In this document: positions 25,269 to 33,656 of the stretch, piece by piece | Position numbering within the stretch: position 1 is the stretch's first letter | Layout: the number at the start of each line of letters is the position of its first letter | Assembly: GCF_009765835.1 (NCBI RefSeq) | Contig: NZ_LMUS01000006.1 | Span: 2,549,369 to 2,613,368, forward strand | Source of the DNA: Granulicella sp. L56 | Lineage (GTDB): Bacteria > Acidobacteriota > Terriglobia > Terriglobales > Acidobacteriaceae | Direction of reading: 5' to 3' | DNA: 64,000 bases | Made by a program: the position numbers and the translations under genes | The notes under the pieces: generated by a model | The model's input: the letters and a program-made list of their open reading frames with translations, nothing else | What the model was told of the DNA's origin: nothing | Database searches by the model: none

Positions 25269-25691
25269 TCGAAAGCGGATGAATCTGTAAAGCGCGTCGC
25301 TGCCGCACTTCCAGGAATGGAAGTCTCGTCCGTTCTATTCCCGAACCCGGTCTTTGGCAGTCCTCGACACTATCTGGTTTCGGCCAGAGGGAAGACGCCG
25401 GTTACATCAAAAATGCTCACGCCGACTCTCGTCGATGTCCAGACCGGAGCCCTCACGATGTCGGGCGGGCTTCCCTGGTATCTGCGTGCACTAGAACTGT
25501 CGAGGCCGCTCCACTTTGGAGACTACGGAGGGCTTCCCCTCAAGATCATCTGGGGATTGTTCGACCTTGTGCTGATTGTGGTGCTAGTCAGTGGGCTCTA
25601 TCTCTGGTTATCGAGACGACGAAGTCCCATTGAGCGAGAACTGAATCATAAGGTTGAACGCGAAACTTTGCAACAAACTGAGGCAAGATGA
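25269..25691 (+). pseudogene. PepSY-associated membrane protein, C-terminal fragment
   Basis: About 140 residues match the end of PepSY/PiuB-type membrane proteins: SVLFPNPVFGSPRHYLVSA, TPTLVDVQTGALT, WYLRALELSRPLHFGDYGG, then a transmembrane helix (GLFDLVLIVVLVSGLYLWLS). Full members are about 350-500 residues with three more helices upstream, which are absent here. No suitable start codon lies at the homology boundary, so this is probably a truncated gene. Family members are often tied to siderophore uptake. Confidence 0.6.
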
Positions 25692-25906
25692 TGGAGAAAA
25701 CTTCTGTGCAGAGCGTGTATCGCATCCCGCTGGCGTTGGATCTCATAACGATCGTAGATTTGCTGTCGGCATTGTTGGGGGATGGCATCTGGGATGCATT
25801 CTCCTGGCTTCTACTTGCCATCCCGCCTCTACTATTAGGTTTCCTGGTATGTCGTCGTTCGCCTGCTCGCGGGCAGGCCAGGTCATTCCACTGGCGGTCC
25901 TCATAA
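25688..25906 (+). CDS. Small membrane protein downstream of the PepSY remnant (72 aa)
   Basis: It starts at an ATG overlapping the PepSY stop (ATGATGG), implying former co-translation. Two hydrophobic stretches are visible (LALDLITIVDLLSALLG and FSWLLLAIPPLLLGFLVC), followed by a basic tail. Small proteins of this kind often follow PepSY transporters, but no function is known. If the PepSY gene is dead this one may be a relic too. Confidence 0.45.
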   Translation: MMEKTSVQSVYRIPLALDLITIVDLLSALLGDGIWDAFSWLLLAIPPLLLGFLVCRRSPARGQARSFHWRSS

Positions 25907-26026
25907 ATCGGCTTAACTGAAGCGATCCGTTCGAAGGCTTCGTGACTGGAGTGCTACGGGTTTCGTAACAGCCTCGTTCCTCCTCCTGCACCTTCCCCAT
26001 TTTCAAACATCGCGGGCAATCGGATG

Positions 26027-26479
26027 TCACGACATGTCGGTCGAACGCTTGTTCGCGCCTTTGCGGAGGTTGATTCCGAATTGCAAATAGGCCTTCAGGC
26101 AGCAAAGCAAATGGGTCCATCCGGCGTTCTGACCGAGCCCTTGCTTGATCCCATCTGCATCCTCATTGAAGGAACTCTCGGTTATCTTGACCACCGTACT
26201 GTCATCTACGTCTGGCTCGAAAAGTACCCCGACATCGTGCTTCGATCCGGAGGCCGCCCAGGAAAAGACAATTAGCTTATTCTCGACTACCTCAAGAATA
26301 TCGACGCTGAACTTCGCGTTAACATCGTCAAAACTCCATTCGACCCTCTCGCCTTGCCGAATGGGAGCACTAGCCGACGATATGAAGTAATTGCTCATGT
26401 GGGTTGGATCGATCCATGCTTCGAATACTGCGGGCAAGGGTCTCAAAATCCTATCGCGAACTTCTACCTTAAAAGCCAT
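26027..26479 (-). CDS. SRPBCC (START-like/AHSA1) domain protein
   Basis: The product (150 residues from the ATG at 26479, which has GGAGGA upstream) follows the AHSA1-type SRPBCC fold: ILRPLPAVFEAWIDPTHMSNYF at the start, VEWSFDD, KLIVFSW, a TVVKITESSF strand and a long C-terminal helix (AGWTHLLCCLKAYLQFGINL). The family binds hydrophobic ligands or Hsp90-like partners. It is roughly half identical to the protein at 29317-29781, so the two are paralogues flanking the VOC-PadR-monooxygenase genes in opposite orientations. Confidence 0.8.
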   Translation of the reverse strand: MAFKVEVRDRILRPLPAVFEAWIDPTHMSNYFISSASAPIRQGERVEWSFDDVNAKFSVDILEVVENKLIVFSWAASGSKHDVGVLFEPDVDDSTVVKITESSFNEDADGIKQGLGQNAGWTHLLCCLKAYLQFGINLRKGANKRSTDMS

Positions 26480-26598
26480 TGCTCCTCCATTCAAAAAGAT
26501 ATCGATGTGTTTGTGTTCAAAAAGCAATGAAGGTCCATCGAGTACGAGGTCATTTGGCAGTCGTCCGCGATGGACTCGAACAGAGTGACCCGACGAGT

Positions 26599-27075
26599 CT
26601 AATCACCGATATCTTGCACAGTGAGCTCAAGTGCTGCGATGTCGAACTTTGTCATTGTCATCATGGCGTGCATTACTTTCGGCTTCTGCATCAGTTCGGG
26701 AAGGTGGGCTGGCACAATTTGCCATGAGATACCAAACTTATCTTTTAGCCAACCACACCGACCTTCCTTGCCTCCGTCGGAAAGAGTCGTCCAGTAGTGG
26801 TCTACCTCTTGCTGTGAGTCGCACCGCACCACAAAGGAAACTGCTTCTGTGAACTCGAACATTGGGCCGCCATTGATTGCCGTAAATAGCTGTCCGTCCA
26901 GTTCAAAGGCGATGGTAAGGATGTCCGCCGGCACCGGGCCGCCTCCGGTATTGTGTATGACTTCCAGACGTCGGGAGTCTTCGAACACAGAAAGATAAAA
27001 TTCGACCGCGTCCTCAGCATTGTTGTTAAACCAAAGAAACGGGGTGATGCGAGGAAAGTTTTCAAATGCGCTCAA
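26599..27075 (-). CDS. VOC-superfamily (PhnB/glyoxalase-like) protein
   Basis: This 158-residue protein matches the PhnB-type VOC fold: ITPFLWFNNNAEDAVEFYLSVF at the N-terminus, ILTIAFELDGQLFTAINGG, VSFVVRCDSQQEVDHYW and CGWLKDKFGISWQIVP. Such proteins are often misnamed 3-demethylubiquinone methyltransferases; they more likely bind small molecules or metal. The start is a TTG with GGAGAA six bases upstream. The gene is divergent from the PadR gene, and a perfect 17-bp palindrome lies between them. Confidence 0.8.
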   Translation of the reverse strand: MSAFENFPRITPFLWFNNNAEDAVEFYLSVFEDSRRLEVIHNTGGGPVPADILTIAFELDGQLFTAINGGPMFEFTEAVSFVVRCDSQQEVDHYWTTLSDGGKEGRCGWLKDKFGISWQIVPAHLPELMQKPKVMHAMMTMTKFDIAALELTVQDIGD

Positions 27076-27115
27076 GTCAGTTCTCCTTTATTTAGCTTGA
27101 CCACCATAACATGTT

Positions 27116-27132
27116 TAGCCATAATATGGCTA
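27116..27132. promoter_or_regulatory. Perfect 17-bp palindrome at the padR start, probable operator
   Basis: TAGCCATA-A-TATGGCTA is a perfect dyad ending at the first base of the preferred padR ATG and 41 bp upstream of the divergent VOC gene start. The position suits autorepression by the PadR protein and control of the VOC gene. No Shine-Dalgarno sequence precedes the ATG at 27132, so the transcript may be nearly leaderless. Confidence 0.5.
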
Positions 27133-27842
27133 TGAAGCTTGATGCACGATCTTCCTCTTTAGGTCTGGTTGTTCTGGGCATGCTCATAGACGAGCCAATG
27201 CACGTCTATCGCATGCAGAAACTCCTAAAACTTTGGGGAAAAGACAAGGTCGTCAACATTCGGAGATCGGCAAGTATCTACCAGACAATTGAGCGGCTGA
27301 TCCGACTCGAATTGGTGGACGTTCGGAAGACAGTTCAGACCGAAAGTCATCCCGATCGGATCGTATATGGAATCACAGCGAAGGGCCGTTCGACGCTGAG
27401 GGTTTGGCTTCGCGAAATGCTCAGTGCTGTGGGGGGAGAATTCCCGGATTTTCCTGCAGCTGTATCGATGCTCGCGCTGCTCACACCGGAGGATGCGCTC
27501 GGGAGCTTCAAGGTCCGGGCCGAAGCTATCGAGGTTGCACTCAAAGAACTCGAAGAAGAGAAGCGAGCAGCGGGAGATGTTCCACGTTTGTTCCTTCTTG
27601 AAGATGCCTATCGGACGGCGCTTCTGGAGGCAGAACTTGTTTGGCTAAGGAGCACGATATCTGACCTTGAAGACGGTTCTCTTTCCTGGAACGAGGAGTG
27701 GATACGATCGATCGCTGCTCAGCATAAGCCTGCGCACCAGGACGAAAACGCGGCCAGCGAACTACCTCGCGCTGAGACAAAGGCGCGTAGGGGTGACCAA
27801 AAACCAAAGAAGAGCCAAGCAGGCTTCGCGAAAAAGCGGTAA
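27132..27842 (+). CDS. PadR-family transcriptional regulator
   Basis: The N-terminal winged helix has the PadR layout: GLVVLGMLIDEPMHVYRMQKLL, then IYQTIERLIRLELV and RIVYGITAKGRSTLRVWL. A C-terminal helical domain (LKELEEEKRAAG, LLEAELVWLRSTISDL) should dimerise. The tail is Lys/Arg-rich and may be disordered. I prefer the ATG at 27132; two in-frame starts lie within 21 bases upstream but would place the palindrome inside the coding region. It probably represses itself, the VOC gene and perhaps the monooxygenase 40 bp downstream. Confidence 0.8.
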   Translation: MKLDARSSSLGLVVLGMLIDEPMHVYRMQKLLKLWGKDKVVNIRRSASIYQTIERLIRLELVDVRKTVQTESHPDRIVYGITAKGRSTLRVWLREMLSAVGGEFPDFPAAVSMLALLTPEDALGSFKVRAEAIEVALKELEEEKRAAGDVPRLFLLEDAYRTALLEAELVWLRSTISDLEDGSLSWNEEWIRSIAAQHKPAHQDENAASELPRAETKARRGDQKPKKSQAGFAKKR

Positions 27843-27882
27843 GTAGTGCGATTGCTCTAGCGATCAAGAGAAAGGTTTACCG

Positions 27883-29226
27883 ATGCAAACATTACCACTC
27901 AAAGTCATGATTGTCGGGGCGGGCACGGGCGGTTTGGCACTGGCTCACGGCCTTAAACAAGCTGGAGTCGATGTAACAGTCTTCGAGCGAGATAGGACAC
28001 CGCGTGAGGCGAAGGGAGGCTACCGCGTAGGGATCAGCCCCGCCGGCAGCCAGGCACTGAAGACATGTCTGCCTCCGGAACTCTTCCAATTGTTTCTCGC
28101 AACGAGTGCGCGCCCGCCGCGCTACTTCAACATGCTCACGGAGCAATTCTCCAACCTGATTTCTTTGGAGATGAAGGATGAAGATCCCACTCGTGGCGAG
28201 CAAAACATAAACAGACTGACCCTACGTCGAGTCCTTCTGACTGGACTGGATGACGTCGTTCGCTTCGATAAGAAGTTCGTTCGTTACGAAGATCAGGCCG
28301 ATGGCTCCGTGACAGTATTCTTCGAGGACGGCACTCAATCTCGGGGAGACGTTCTCATAGGGGCAGATGGAGCGGGCTCCCGTGTGCGCAAGCAGCGGCT
28401 TCCCAATTCGCGCCACGAAGAGACAGGCATTCTTTCCCTCGGAGGAAAGCTCGCCATGACAGCGGAAAGCAAGGCATTGCTGTCAGAAAAGATGTTTTAT
28501 GGAATGTCCATGATTATGGCGCCGAAGGGCATTGGGGCAATCATTCACTCGCTCGAATTCGCATGGAACCGCGCCGATTGGAAGGGGCAGCTGGAAAAGG
28601 ATGGGGCGAACATCCTCGTTCAATGGCCCGGATTGTTGAATGAAGACACAGACGATTACATCGGATGGGGATTGTGGGCGTCGCGAAAACAGTTCCCGAC
28701 GGACCCGATGACGTTGAAAGAATCGGAATTGATTGGCCTCGCGGAACAGATGACAGAAGGTTGGCATCCGAACTTTCGCAAACTTATTCAGATGACCGAC
28801 CCGGCGTCGATGCACGCTATCAATATCCGAACATCTGTTCCTGTCACTCCGTGGGAAACCTCTAACGTCACCCTTCTTGGCGACGCTATTCATACCATGA
28901 CACCGGGCAAGGGCGCCGGAGCGAACACAGCGCTTCGCGATGCAGCTCTCCTGCTCAAAAGGCTGGTTGAAGTAAGTCGAGGCGAAAAGTCTCCAGTCCA
29001 AGCTTTTCACGAGTACGAGAGTGAAATGTTGCGATACAGCTCGAAGCTCGTCCTCGACTCGCGCAAACAGATGAATGAAAACGATGCGATTCACAAGCCA
29101 ATTATCGGGGGATTGCAATTGGGCGTGATGAGAACGGCGATGTGTGTGATTGACTCCGTGCCAATGTTGAAACGTCGTGTAACGGACAAGGTAAAACGAA
29201 GTCGAGCTGCAGAGAGCGAAGAGTGA
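27883..29226 (+). CDS. FAD-dependent monooxygenase (PHBH-fold)
   Basis: At 447 residues it has the group A flavoprotein hydroxylase signatures: the dinucleotide-binding VMIVGAGTGGLALAHGL with a Glu ending the second strand (VTVFERD), DVLIGADGAGSRVRKQ (DG motif), and LLGDAIHTMTPGKGAGAN (GD motif binding the FAD ribityl chain). Such enzymes hydroxylate aromatics, antibiotics or other small substrates using NAD(P)H and oxygen; the substrate is unknown. It lies 40 bp after padR on the same strand, as in PadR-controlled resistance or detoxification modules, and is followed by an SRPBCC gene. Confidence 0.85.
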   Translation: MQTLPLKVMIVGAGTGGLALAHGLKQAGVDVTVFERDRTPREAKGGYRVGISPAGSQALKTCLPPELFQLFLATSARPPRYFNMLTEQFSNLISLEMKDEDPTRGEQNINRLTLRRVLLTGLDDVVRFDKKFVRYEDQADGSVTVFFEDGTQSRGDVLIGADGAGSRVRKQRLPNSRHEETGILSLGGKLAMTAESKALLSEKMFYGMSMIMAPKGIGAIIHSLEFAWNRADWKGQLEKDGANILVQWPGLLNEDTDDYIGWGLWASRKQFPTDPMTLKESELIGLAEQMTEGWHPNFRKLIQMTDPASMHAINIRTSVPVTPWETSNVTLLGDAIHTMTPGKGAGANTALRDAALLLKRLVEVSRGEKSPVQAFHEYESEMLRYSSKLVLDSRKQMNENDAIHKPIIGGLQLGVMRTAMCVIDSVPMLKRRVTDKVKRSRAAESEE

Positions 29227-29316
29227 GTTCGTCGGCGTTCATAGAGATACATGCTCTCCCGGCCTAGAGAGCAAGCCGTTTGAAGCGGTAATAACCAATG
29301 ATCGGAGAGATTCAAA

Positions 29317-29781
29317 ATGAACGAACCAAACACAGATATTCAAGTTCAAGTTCGCGATTGCATCTTGAAACCCATTGCAGTGGTCTTCGATGCCGTAATA
29401 GATCCAGTAAAAATGTCGAACTACTTCATCTCGGGGTCGAGCGGGCCAATGAAGCCCGGCCCAATGACATGGGAATTCGGAGATCTCGGGGCGAAAGTTG
29501 CAATCAACGTTCTGGAAGTCGACTTAAACAAAATGATTGTGTGGGAGTCTACGGCTCTAGGACAACCGACGAAATCGATGATTGAGTTCGCGCCCGATGG
29601 CGAAGACGCCACCGTTGTCACGATCACAGAAGGCTCTTACTCCTTTACCCCCGCCGGTGTGAAGCTCGCGCTCGGCCAGAATGCAGGGTGGACTTACACG
29701 CTGTGCGCGCTGAAGGCATACGTCCAGTTTGGAATCAACCTTCGGACTGGTCTCAACAAACGGCTGACAGATGTTTCATAG
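29317..29781 (+). CDS. SRPBCC (AHSA1-like) domain protein, second paralogue
   Basis: The 154-residue product shows the same order as the protein at 26027-26479: RDCILKPIAVVFDAVIDPVKMSNYF, MTWEFGDLG, a TVVTITEGSY strand and AGWTYTLCALKAYVQFGINL at the C-terminus. Ligand unknown. Its stop overlaps the start of the following alpha/beta-hydrolase gene by 11 bases, so the two are probably co-translated; it is 90 bp after the monooxygenase. Confidence 0.8.
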   Translation: MNEPNTDIQVQVRDCILKPIAVVFDAVIDPVKMSNYFISGSSGPMKPGPMTWEFGDLGAKVAINVLEVDLNKMIVWESTALGQPTKSMIEFAPDGEDATVVTITEGSYSFTPAGVKLALGQNAGWTYTLCALKAYVQFGINLRTGLNKRLTDVS

Positions 29782-30991
29782 TCGGGGGATAGCTCGAATC
29801 AGCAGACGGCCACGTCAGAGCCGGTCGATCAAAATCTTGTGCTCCGCTGTCATTGCGGCCTCGGTTCTCGGATGGATTGCCACCGCTTGGTACTTCAGCA
29901 ATCAGATCATCAAGCCGGAGCATGAACCCGCGGCGTTCGCTGAGACCGTAAAAAGCATTACGACTTCACCGCGAGGCGATCCCATCGTTTCGCTTGTGCG
30001 CTCTCCCGCAACGGCGAAGCCCGGCCGATGGGGGCTCGTGTGGCAAGGCGGCAGCGCGATGCTTGGAAATATCATTGCAGAGACGCCAGACCAAATTGAT
30101 CGCATGTTGCTCAGCGGGAACATTCCACCCCTGGGTACGCGAGCAAGCATGTCAGGTACTTATAGCCCTGATCCGATGGCTGCGCTCGGATTAAGTTTTT
30201 CTGAAGTCGCAATACCAACGGAACTTGGACCGGCACCGGCATGGTTGATTCCTGCTGACCCAAAAGCCGAGGCAGGAATGTCCGCGGGTACTTGGGTTAT
30301 CACCGTACATGGGAGCAGCGCAGACCGTAAACAGTCGCTCAAATTCGTGCCGGTCCTCCATCGTGCAGGGTTATCAGTTCTGGACATCACCTATCGCAAC
30401 GATATCGGCGCGCCTCGCTCATCTGACGGCCTGATGCATCTCGGAGAGGCGGAATGGAGGGACCTCGACGCCGCTGTACGCGCAGCATACTCGATGGGCG
30501 CAAAGCACATCGTGCTGTACGGCGGTTCGATGGGTGGCGCAATCGTTCTCCAGTTCTTGGCGAATTCGCCCCTCGCAGATCGCGTTTCTGCCGTGCTGTT
30601 AGAAGCGCCGATGCTGAGCGTTCCGCGCATGATCGACAATCTGGGCTACGTACATCACATGCCCGCTCCGCTAACGTGGACGGCTCTGCAGTTGACGAAT
30701 TGGAGACTAGGCTTCGACGTTCATCGAATCGACGCTTTGCGATTCCCGCTCAAGGTGCACCCTCCGACCCTGATGCTGCAAGACATGGCGGATCGGGTCA
30801 TGCCGCTCTCCGCAGCACGTGAGTTCGTATCTAACAGTGCCCGTCAGGGTTGGCATATTTCATACTCCGAGTTCCCGAATGCGGGGCACGGAGAAACGTG
30901 GAATAGGGACCCCGAACGGTGCGAGATGCTGATGAAAGAATTCTTGCAAGCGAGTCTGCATTCTGGGCCAACTGTATTTCCCAAGCAGTGA
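29771..30991 (+). CDS. Membrane-anchored alpha/beta hydrolase
   Basis: A 406-residue protein with an N-terminal transmembrane anchor (ILCSAVIAASVLGWIATAWYF) after a very basic leader, and an alpha/beta-hydrolase domain from about residue 150. WVITVHGSSADR supplies the oxyanion loop, VLYGGSMGGAIVLQ the nucleophile Ser, a LMLQDMADRVMP segment the acid, and FPNAGHGETW the catalytic His. It resembles BEM46/FrsA-like hydrolases. Substrate unknown. The start shown overlaps the SRPBCC stop; starts a few codons downstream are possible. Confidence 0.75.
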   Translation: MFHSRGIARISRRPRQSRSIKILCSAVIAASVLGWIATAWYFSNQIIKPEHEPAAFAETVKSITTSPRGDPIVSLVRSPATAKPGRWGLVWQGGSAMLGNIIAETPDQIDRMLLSGNIPPLGTRASMSGTYSPDPMAALGLSFSEVAIPTELGPAPAWLIPADPKAEAGMSAGTWVITVHGSSADRKQSLKFVPVLHRAGLSVLDITYRNDIGAPRSSDGLMHLGEAEWRDLDAAVRAAYSMGAKHIVLYGGSMGGAIVLQFLANSPLADRVSAVLLEAPMLSVPRMIDNLGYVHHMPAPLTWTALQLTNWRLGFDVHRIDALRFPLKVHPPTLMLQDMADRVMPLSAAREFVSNSARQGWHISYSEFPNAGHGETWNRDPERCEMLMKEFLQASLHSGPTVFPKQ

Positions 30992-31087
30992 AAGGACGAT
31001 CAAAATCACCGAGTCATCGTCGTATCGACATCGATCATCGTGACTTTGATTGTCAGTTGACGGTGACCTGCGTTCAAGAGTTGAGCT

Positions 31088-32029
31088 ATGCGCCGGTTAA
31101 ACATCAGAATGGACGGGCAGATTGCAGTTCTTGCAGTGGCTGAGAGGGGTTCGTTCAAAGCAGCGGGCGAATATCTCGGCATCGGCAAATCCGCTGTTCG
31201 TAAACAGATTGAACACATCGATCGAGAGTTGGGCGCGCATGTATTCCGAGCCTCCGGGAGACGGATGGTGCTGACGGAAGCCGGCGGCATCTACCTTCCC
31301 GAAGCTCGCGAATCTGTCAGACATGCGCGGCTGGGCGTGGATCGAGTCCGAGCATTCGTCAAACTACAGAACAACGACCTTCGCATCGGGTACTCCACCT
31401 GTCTGAATAGCAAACTGCTGGAAGTCGTGAGGCGCATCCAGCCGGAGGGCAGCGCCTCGATGTCCATCACAAGAGAAAGCCTGCTGACGCATGAAGTCGT
31501 CACGGGAGTTATCGAAGGTGAGTTCCATGTAGGATTCGGAATCCTGCCCATCCCGGAACCTGATTTGTACACTCGCTTGCTCATGGAAGAGCCTGTCGTG
31601 GCGTGTCTCCCGGTAGGCCACCATCTTGCCACAAAATCTACGATCAACCCGGAAGATCTGGGCAACGTGCCTATGGTGTCGTTGTCGAAAAGAGGACTTC
31701 CCGGCAGACATGAAGAGATTGTGACTTATTTCGAGAGCCTCGGAGTTCCGCTCAGATTCGTAGCCGATGCCTATTCCGTTGATGAGGCCCTCTGGCTGGT
31801 GACGAAGGGTGCTGGCGTTTCCCTGATGACGAGATTCTCCGCTTCGTCCTATCGCCACGAGGTAGTGATCAGACCGCTCTCGGATCAATTGCTCACCGTA
31901 AAGAGTGGGATATTCACTCGGCGCGATCACGATCAGAAACTCTTGAAAGATTTCGTGGATCTTGCCTGGAATGAGACGACGGCTCTGAGGCCGCGGCTAC
32001 AAGGATCTGGCCGGCGACTGCCCACATAA
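31088..32029 (+). CDS. LysR-family transcriptional regulator
   Basis: The 313-residue protein has the N-terminal LysR helix-turn-helix (IAVLAVAERGSFKAAGEYLGIGKSAVRKQIEHID ... HVFRASGRRMVLTEAG) and a periplasmic-binding-like effector domain starting at NDLRIGYSTC. Arg replaces the more common Ser in the recognition helix region, which is unremarkable. It is downstream of the hydrolase by 96 bp on the same strand. LysR regulators usually control an adjacent divergent gene; none exists here, so its target is unclear. Confidence 0.85.
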   Translation: MRRLNIRMDGQIAVLAVAERGSFKAAGEYLGIGKSAVRKQIEHIDRELGAHVFRASGRRMVLTEAGGIYLPEARESVRHARLGVDRVRAFVKLQNNDLRIGYSTCLNSKLLEVVRRIQPEGSASMSITRESLLTHEVVTGVIEGEFHVGFGILPIPEPDLYTRLLMEEPVVACLPVGHHLATKSTINPEDLGNVPMVSLSKRGLPGRHEEIVTYFESLGVPLRFVADAYSVDEALWLVTKGAGVSLMTRFSASSYRHEVVIRPLSDQLLTVKSGIFTRRDHDQKLLKDFVDLAWNETTALRPRLQGSGRRLPT

Positions 32030-32062
32030 CAGCTCAATCAATCAATCCCCGGAGGACAATAC

Positions 32063-32695
32063 ATGCGCAAATTCTATCTCGTTTCTATCGCAGGGCTGCT
32101 ATTCCTTGCTGCATGCAATGATGCAAAGAAGCCGAGCGAAGCAACTCTCACGAAAGCGATTGACCAATATCTGACAAAACACGGCGAAGCCTGCACGGTG
32201 ATCGGTCGCCCGTTTCCGATTGATATTCCTGAGTCCGAGCAAAGGCTCCAGTCTGGTACTGGCCTCGAAATGGCGGCTCTTGAGCAGGCTGGATTGTTGC
32301 AGTCGAGCAGTACGACCGCGGTCGTTCACGGGATGCTGGATGCGCTACGGGGGTCTACTCCGCCGCAGCCTGTGAAACGCTACGAACTCACCACGGAAGG
32401 AAAGAAATACTTCCAACAGGTTCCCGGCACCTTCGGGCAGACGAGCGGGTTGTGTTACGGGCAGAAGACCGTGGATACGATCGTCAAATGGACGGAGCCC
32501 GTGACGGCGGGAGCGTCTTCGCAGACCGAGGTCACCTACACGTACAAGATCGTGAACTTGGCAGGCTGGGCAGAGCGTTCGGATGTTCAACACGCTTTTC
32601 CCATCATTCAAGCGACCCTAACCGGAGCGTCGAAGTCAACCGAGATTGCAGGATTGCAATTGACCAGCAAGGGCTGGGCGGTTCCTGGGCAGTAA
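32063..32695 (+). CDS. Lipoprotein of unknown function (210 aa)
   Basis: A lipoprotein signal (LVSIAGLLFLAAC, Cys at about 18) is followed by a region of alternating helices and strands (KAIDQYLTKHGEAC, RYELTTEGKKYFQQ, EVTYTYKIVNLAGWA). GGAGG lies eight bases before the ATG. The central ELTTEGKKY part resembles a winged-helix-like wing but is probably just part of the fold. It converges with the VirB11 gene, the left edge of the recognised transfer module. I have no family name for it. Confidence 0.6.
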   Translation: MRKFYLVSIAGLLFLAACNDAKKPSEATLTKAIDQYLTKHGEACTVIGRPFPIDIPESEQRLQSGTGLEMAALEQAGLLQSSSTTAVVHGMLDALRGSTPPQPVKRYELTTEGKKYFQQVPGTFGQTSGLCYGQKTVDTIVKWTEPVTAGASSQTEVTYTYKIVNLAGWAERSDVQHAFPIIQATLTGASKSTEIAGLQLTSKGWAVPGQ

Positions 32696-32726
32696 GGTTC
32701 GTGCCTCTGTCTAGAGCATAAGGGAC

Positions 32727-33656
32727 TTATTGATTGTGCCCCGTAGTATTGGCAGACTCGGCGGACGTTCGGATTTCTGTAATGTGACGCCATCCGTCCT
32801 GGTTCATCACTTGCACTATCACGTCGATGGATCGGCCACACTCCTCCTCGACATCGCGCAAGGGGACACCTCCTGAGCCACGCATGGCGAGTTGCGCCAA
32901 GCGGCGGAGAGCATCGCTGGCACTATTGGCATGGATGGTTGTAATCGACCCGCGATGGCCTGTATTCAAAGCATCGAGGAAGACCCGCGCTTCATGGCCG
33001 CGAATCTCGCCGACGATGATTCGGTCCGGTCGGTGCCGGAGCGCGGCCTTGAGCAAATCCGCGAATCCAATCTGATTCTTGTGGGTATCAAGCTGGGCCT
33101 CGGCGGAGATGACGTGCGGCTTCCTGATATAGATTTCTGCTACCTCTTCGAGGATCAGGATACGATCGCCGTCCGGAATGAAACCTGCGAGCACGTTGGT
33201 GAGTGTCGTCTTTCCCGATGAGGTACTCCCAGAAATCAGGAGATTGTCGCCACGCCGGATATGGTTCGTTAGAGTCTCGGCCTGTGCTTCCGTTAGAGTT
33301 TTCCGCTCGATCAGGTCACGGATGGTGAAGTTCCGCGAGGTGAACTTGCGGATGGTCATCATCGGGTTTGGATTGACCACGGGCGGGATCAGCGCCGCCA
33401 TGCGGCTGCCATCCGGCAGGCGCAGGTTCATAATGGGTGAATCGGCATCGAGCTTCTTGCCGAAACGATTTGCGATAACTTCAAGACCTGTCAACAATGC
33501 TCCGTCATCAAACCGGATGCCGGGCTGCAATAAGATGTGACCCTTCTCTTCGATCCAGACCGAGCCGTCAGGATTGACCATGATCTCGGAGATGGTCGTA
33601 TCCATGAGCAGATGTTCAATCGACTTCAGGAAAGGGATGATAATTTCAAAGCTCAT
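32727..33656 (-). CDS. virB11: VirB11/TrbB-type secretion ATPase
   Basis: A 309-residue hexameric ATPase of the type II/IV secretion superfamily. It has Walker A GSTSSGKTT, an Asp box (ILILEEVAEIY), Walker B (DRIIVGEIRGHEA) and the His box TGHRGSITTIHANSA. It would sit at the inner face of the transfer apparatus and power pilus assembly and substrate transfer. The ISEIMVNPDGSVWIE start is typical of TrbB/CpaF-like proteins. It overlaps the end of the coupling-protein gene by four bases (ATGA, 33653-33656). It is separated by 9 kb from the rest of the secretion genes. Confidence 0.88.
   Translation of the reverse strand: MSFEIIIPFLKSIEHLLMDTTISEIMVNPDGSVWIEEKGHILLQPGIRFDDGALLTGLEVIANRFGKKLDADSPIMNLRLPDGSRMAALIPPVVNPNPMMTIRKFTSRNFTIRDLIERKTLTEAQAETLTNHIRRGDNLLISGSTSSGKTTLTNVLAGFIPDGDRILILEEVAEIYIRKPHVISAEAQLDTHKNQIGFADLLKAALRHRPDRIIVGEIRGHEARVFLDALNTGHRGSITTIHANSASDALRRLAQLAMRGSGGVPLRDVEEECGRSIDVIVQVMNQDGWRHITEIRTSAESANTTGHNQ

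Noticed and set aside
24971..25282. 103-codon plus-strand frame between the imu operon and the PepSY fragment
   Set aside because: No ribosome site at either possible start, no family pattern, and it overlaps the PepSY remnant; kept only as an unassigned region.
26530..26590. Possible tRNA fragment (a minus-strand TTCGAGTCC sequence) between the SRPBCC and VOC genes
   Set aside because: The T-stem does not pair and no acceptor stem or anticodon arm is present; it is not an attachment-site copy of tRNA-Ala either.
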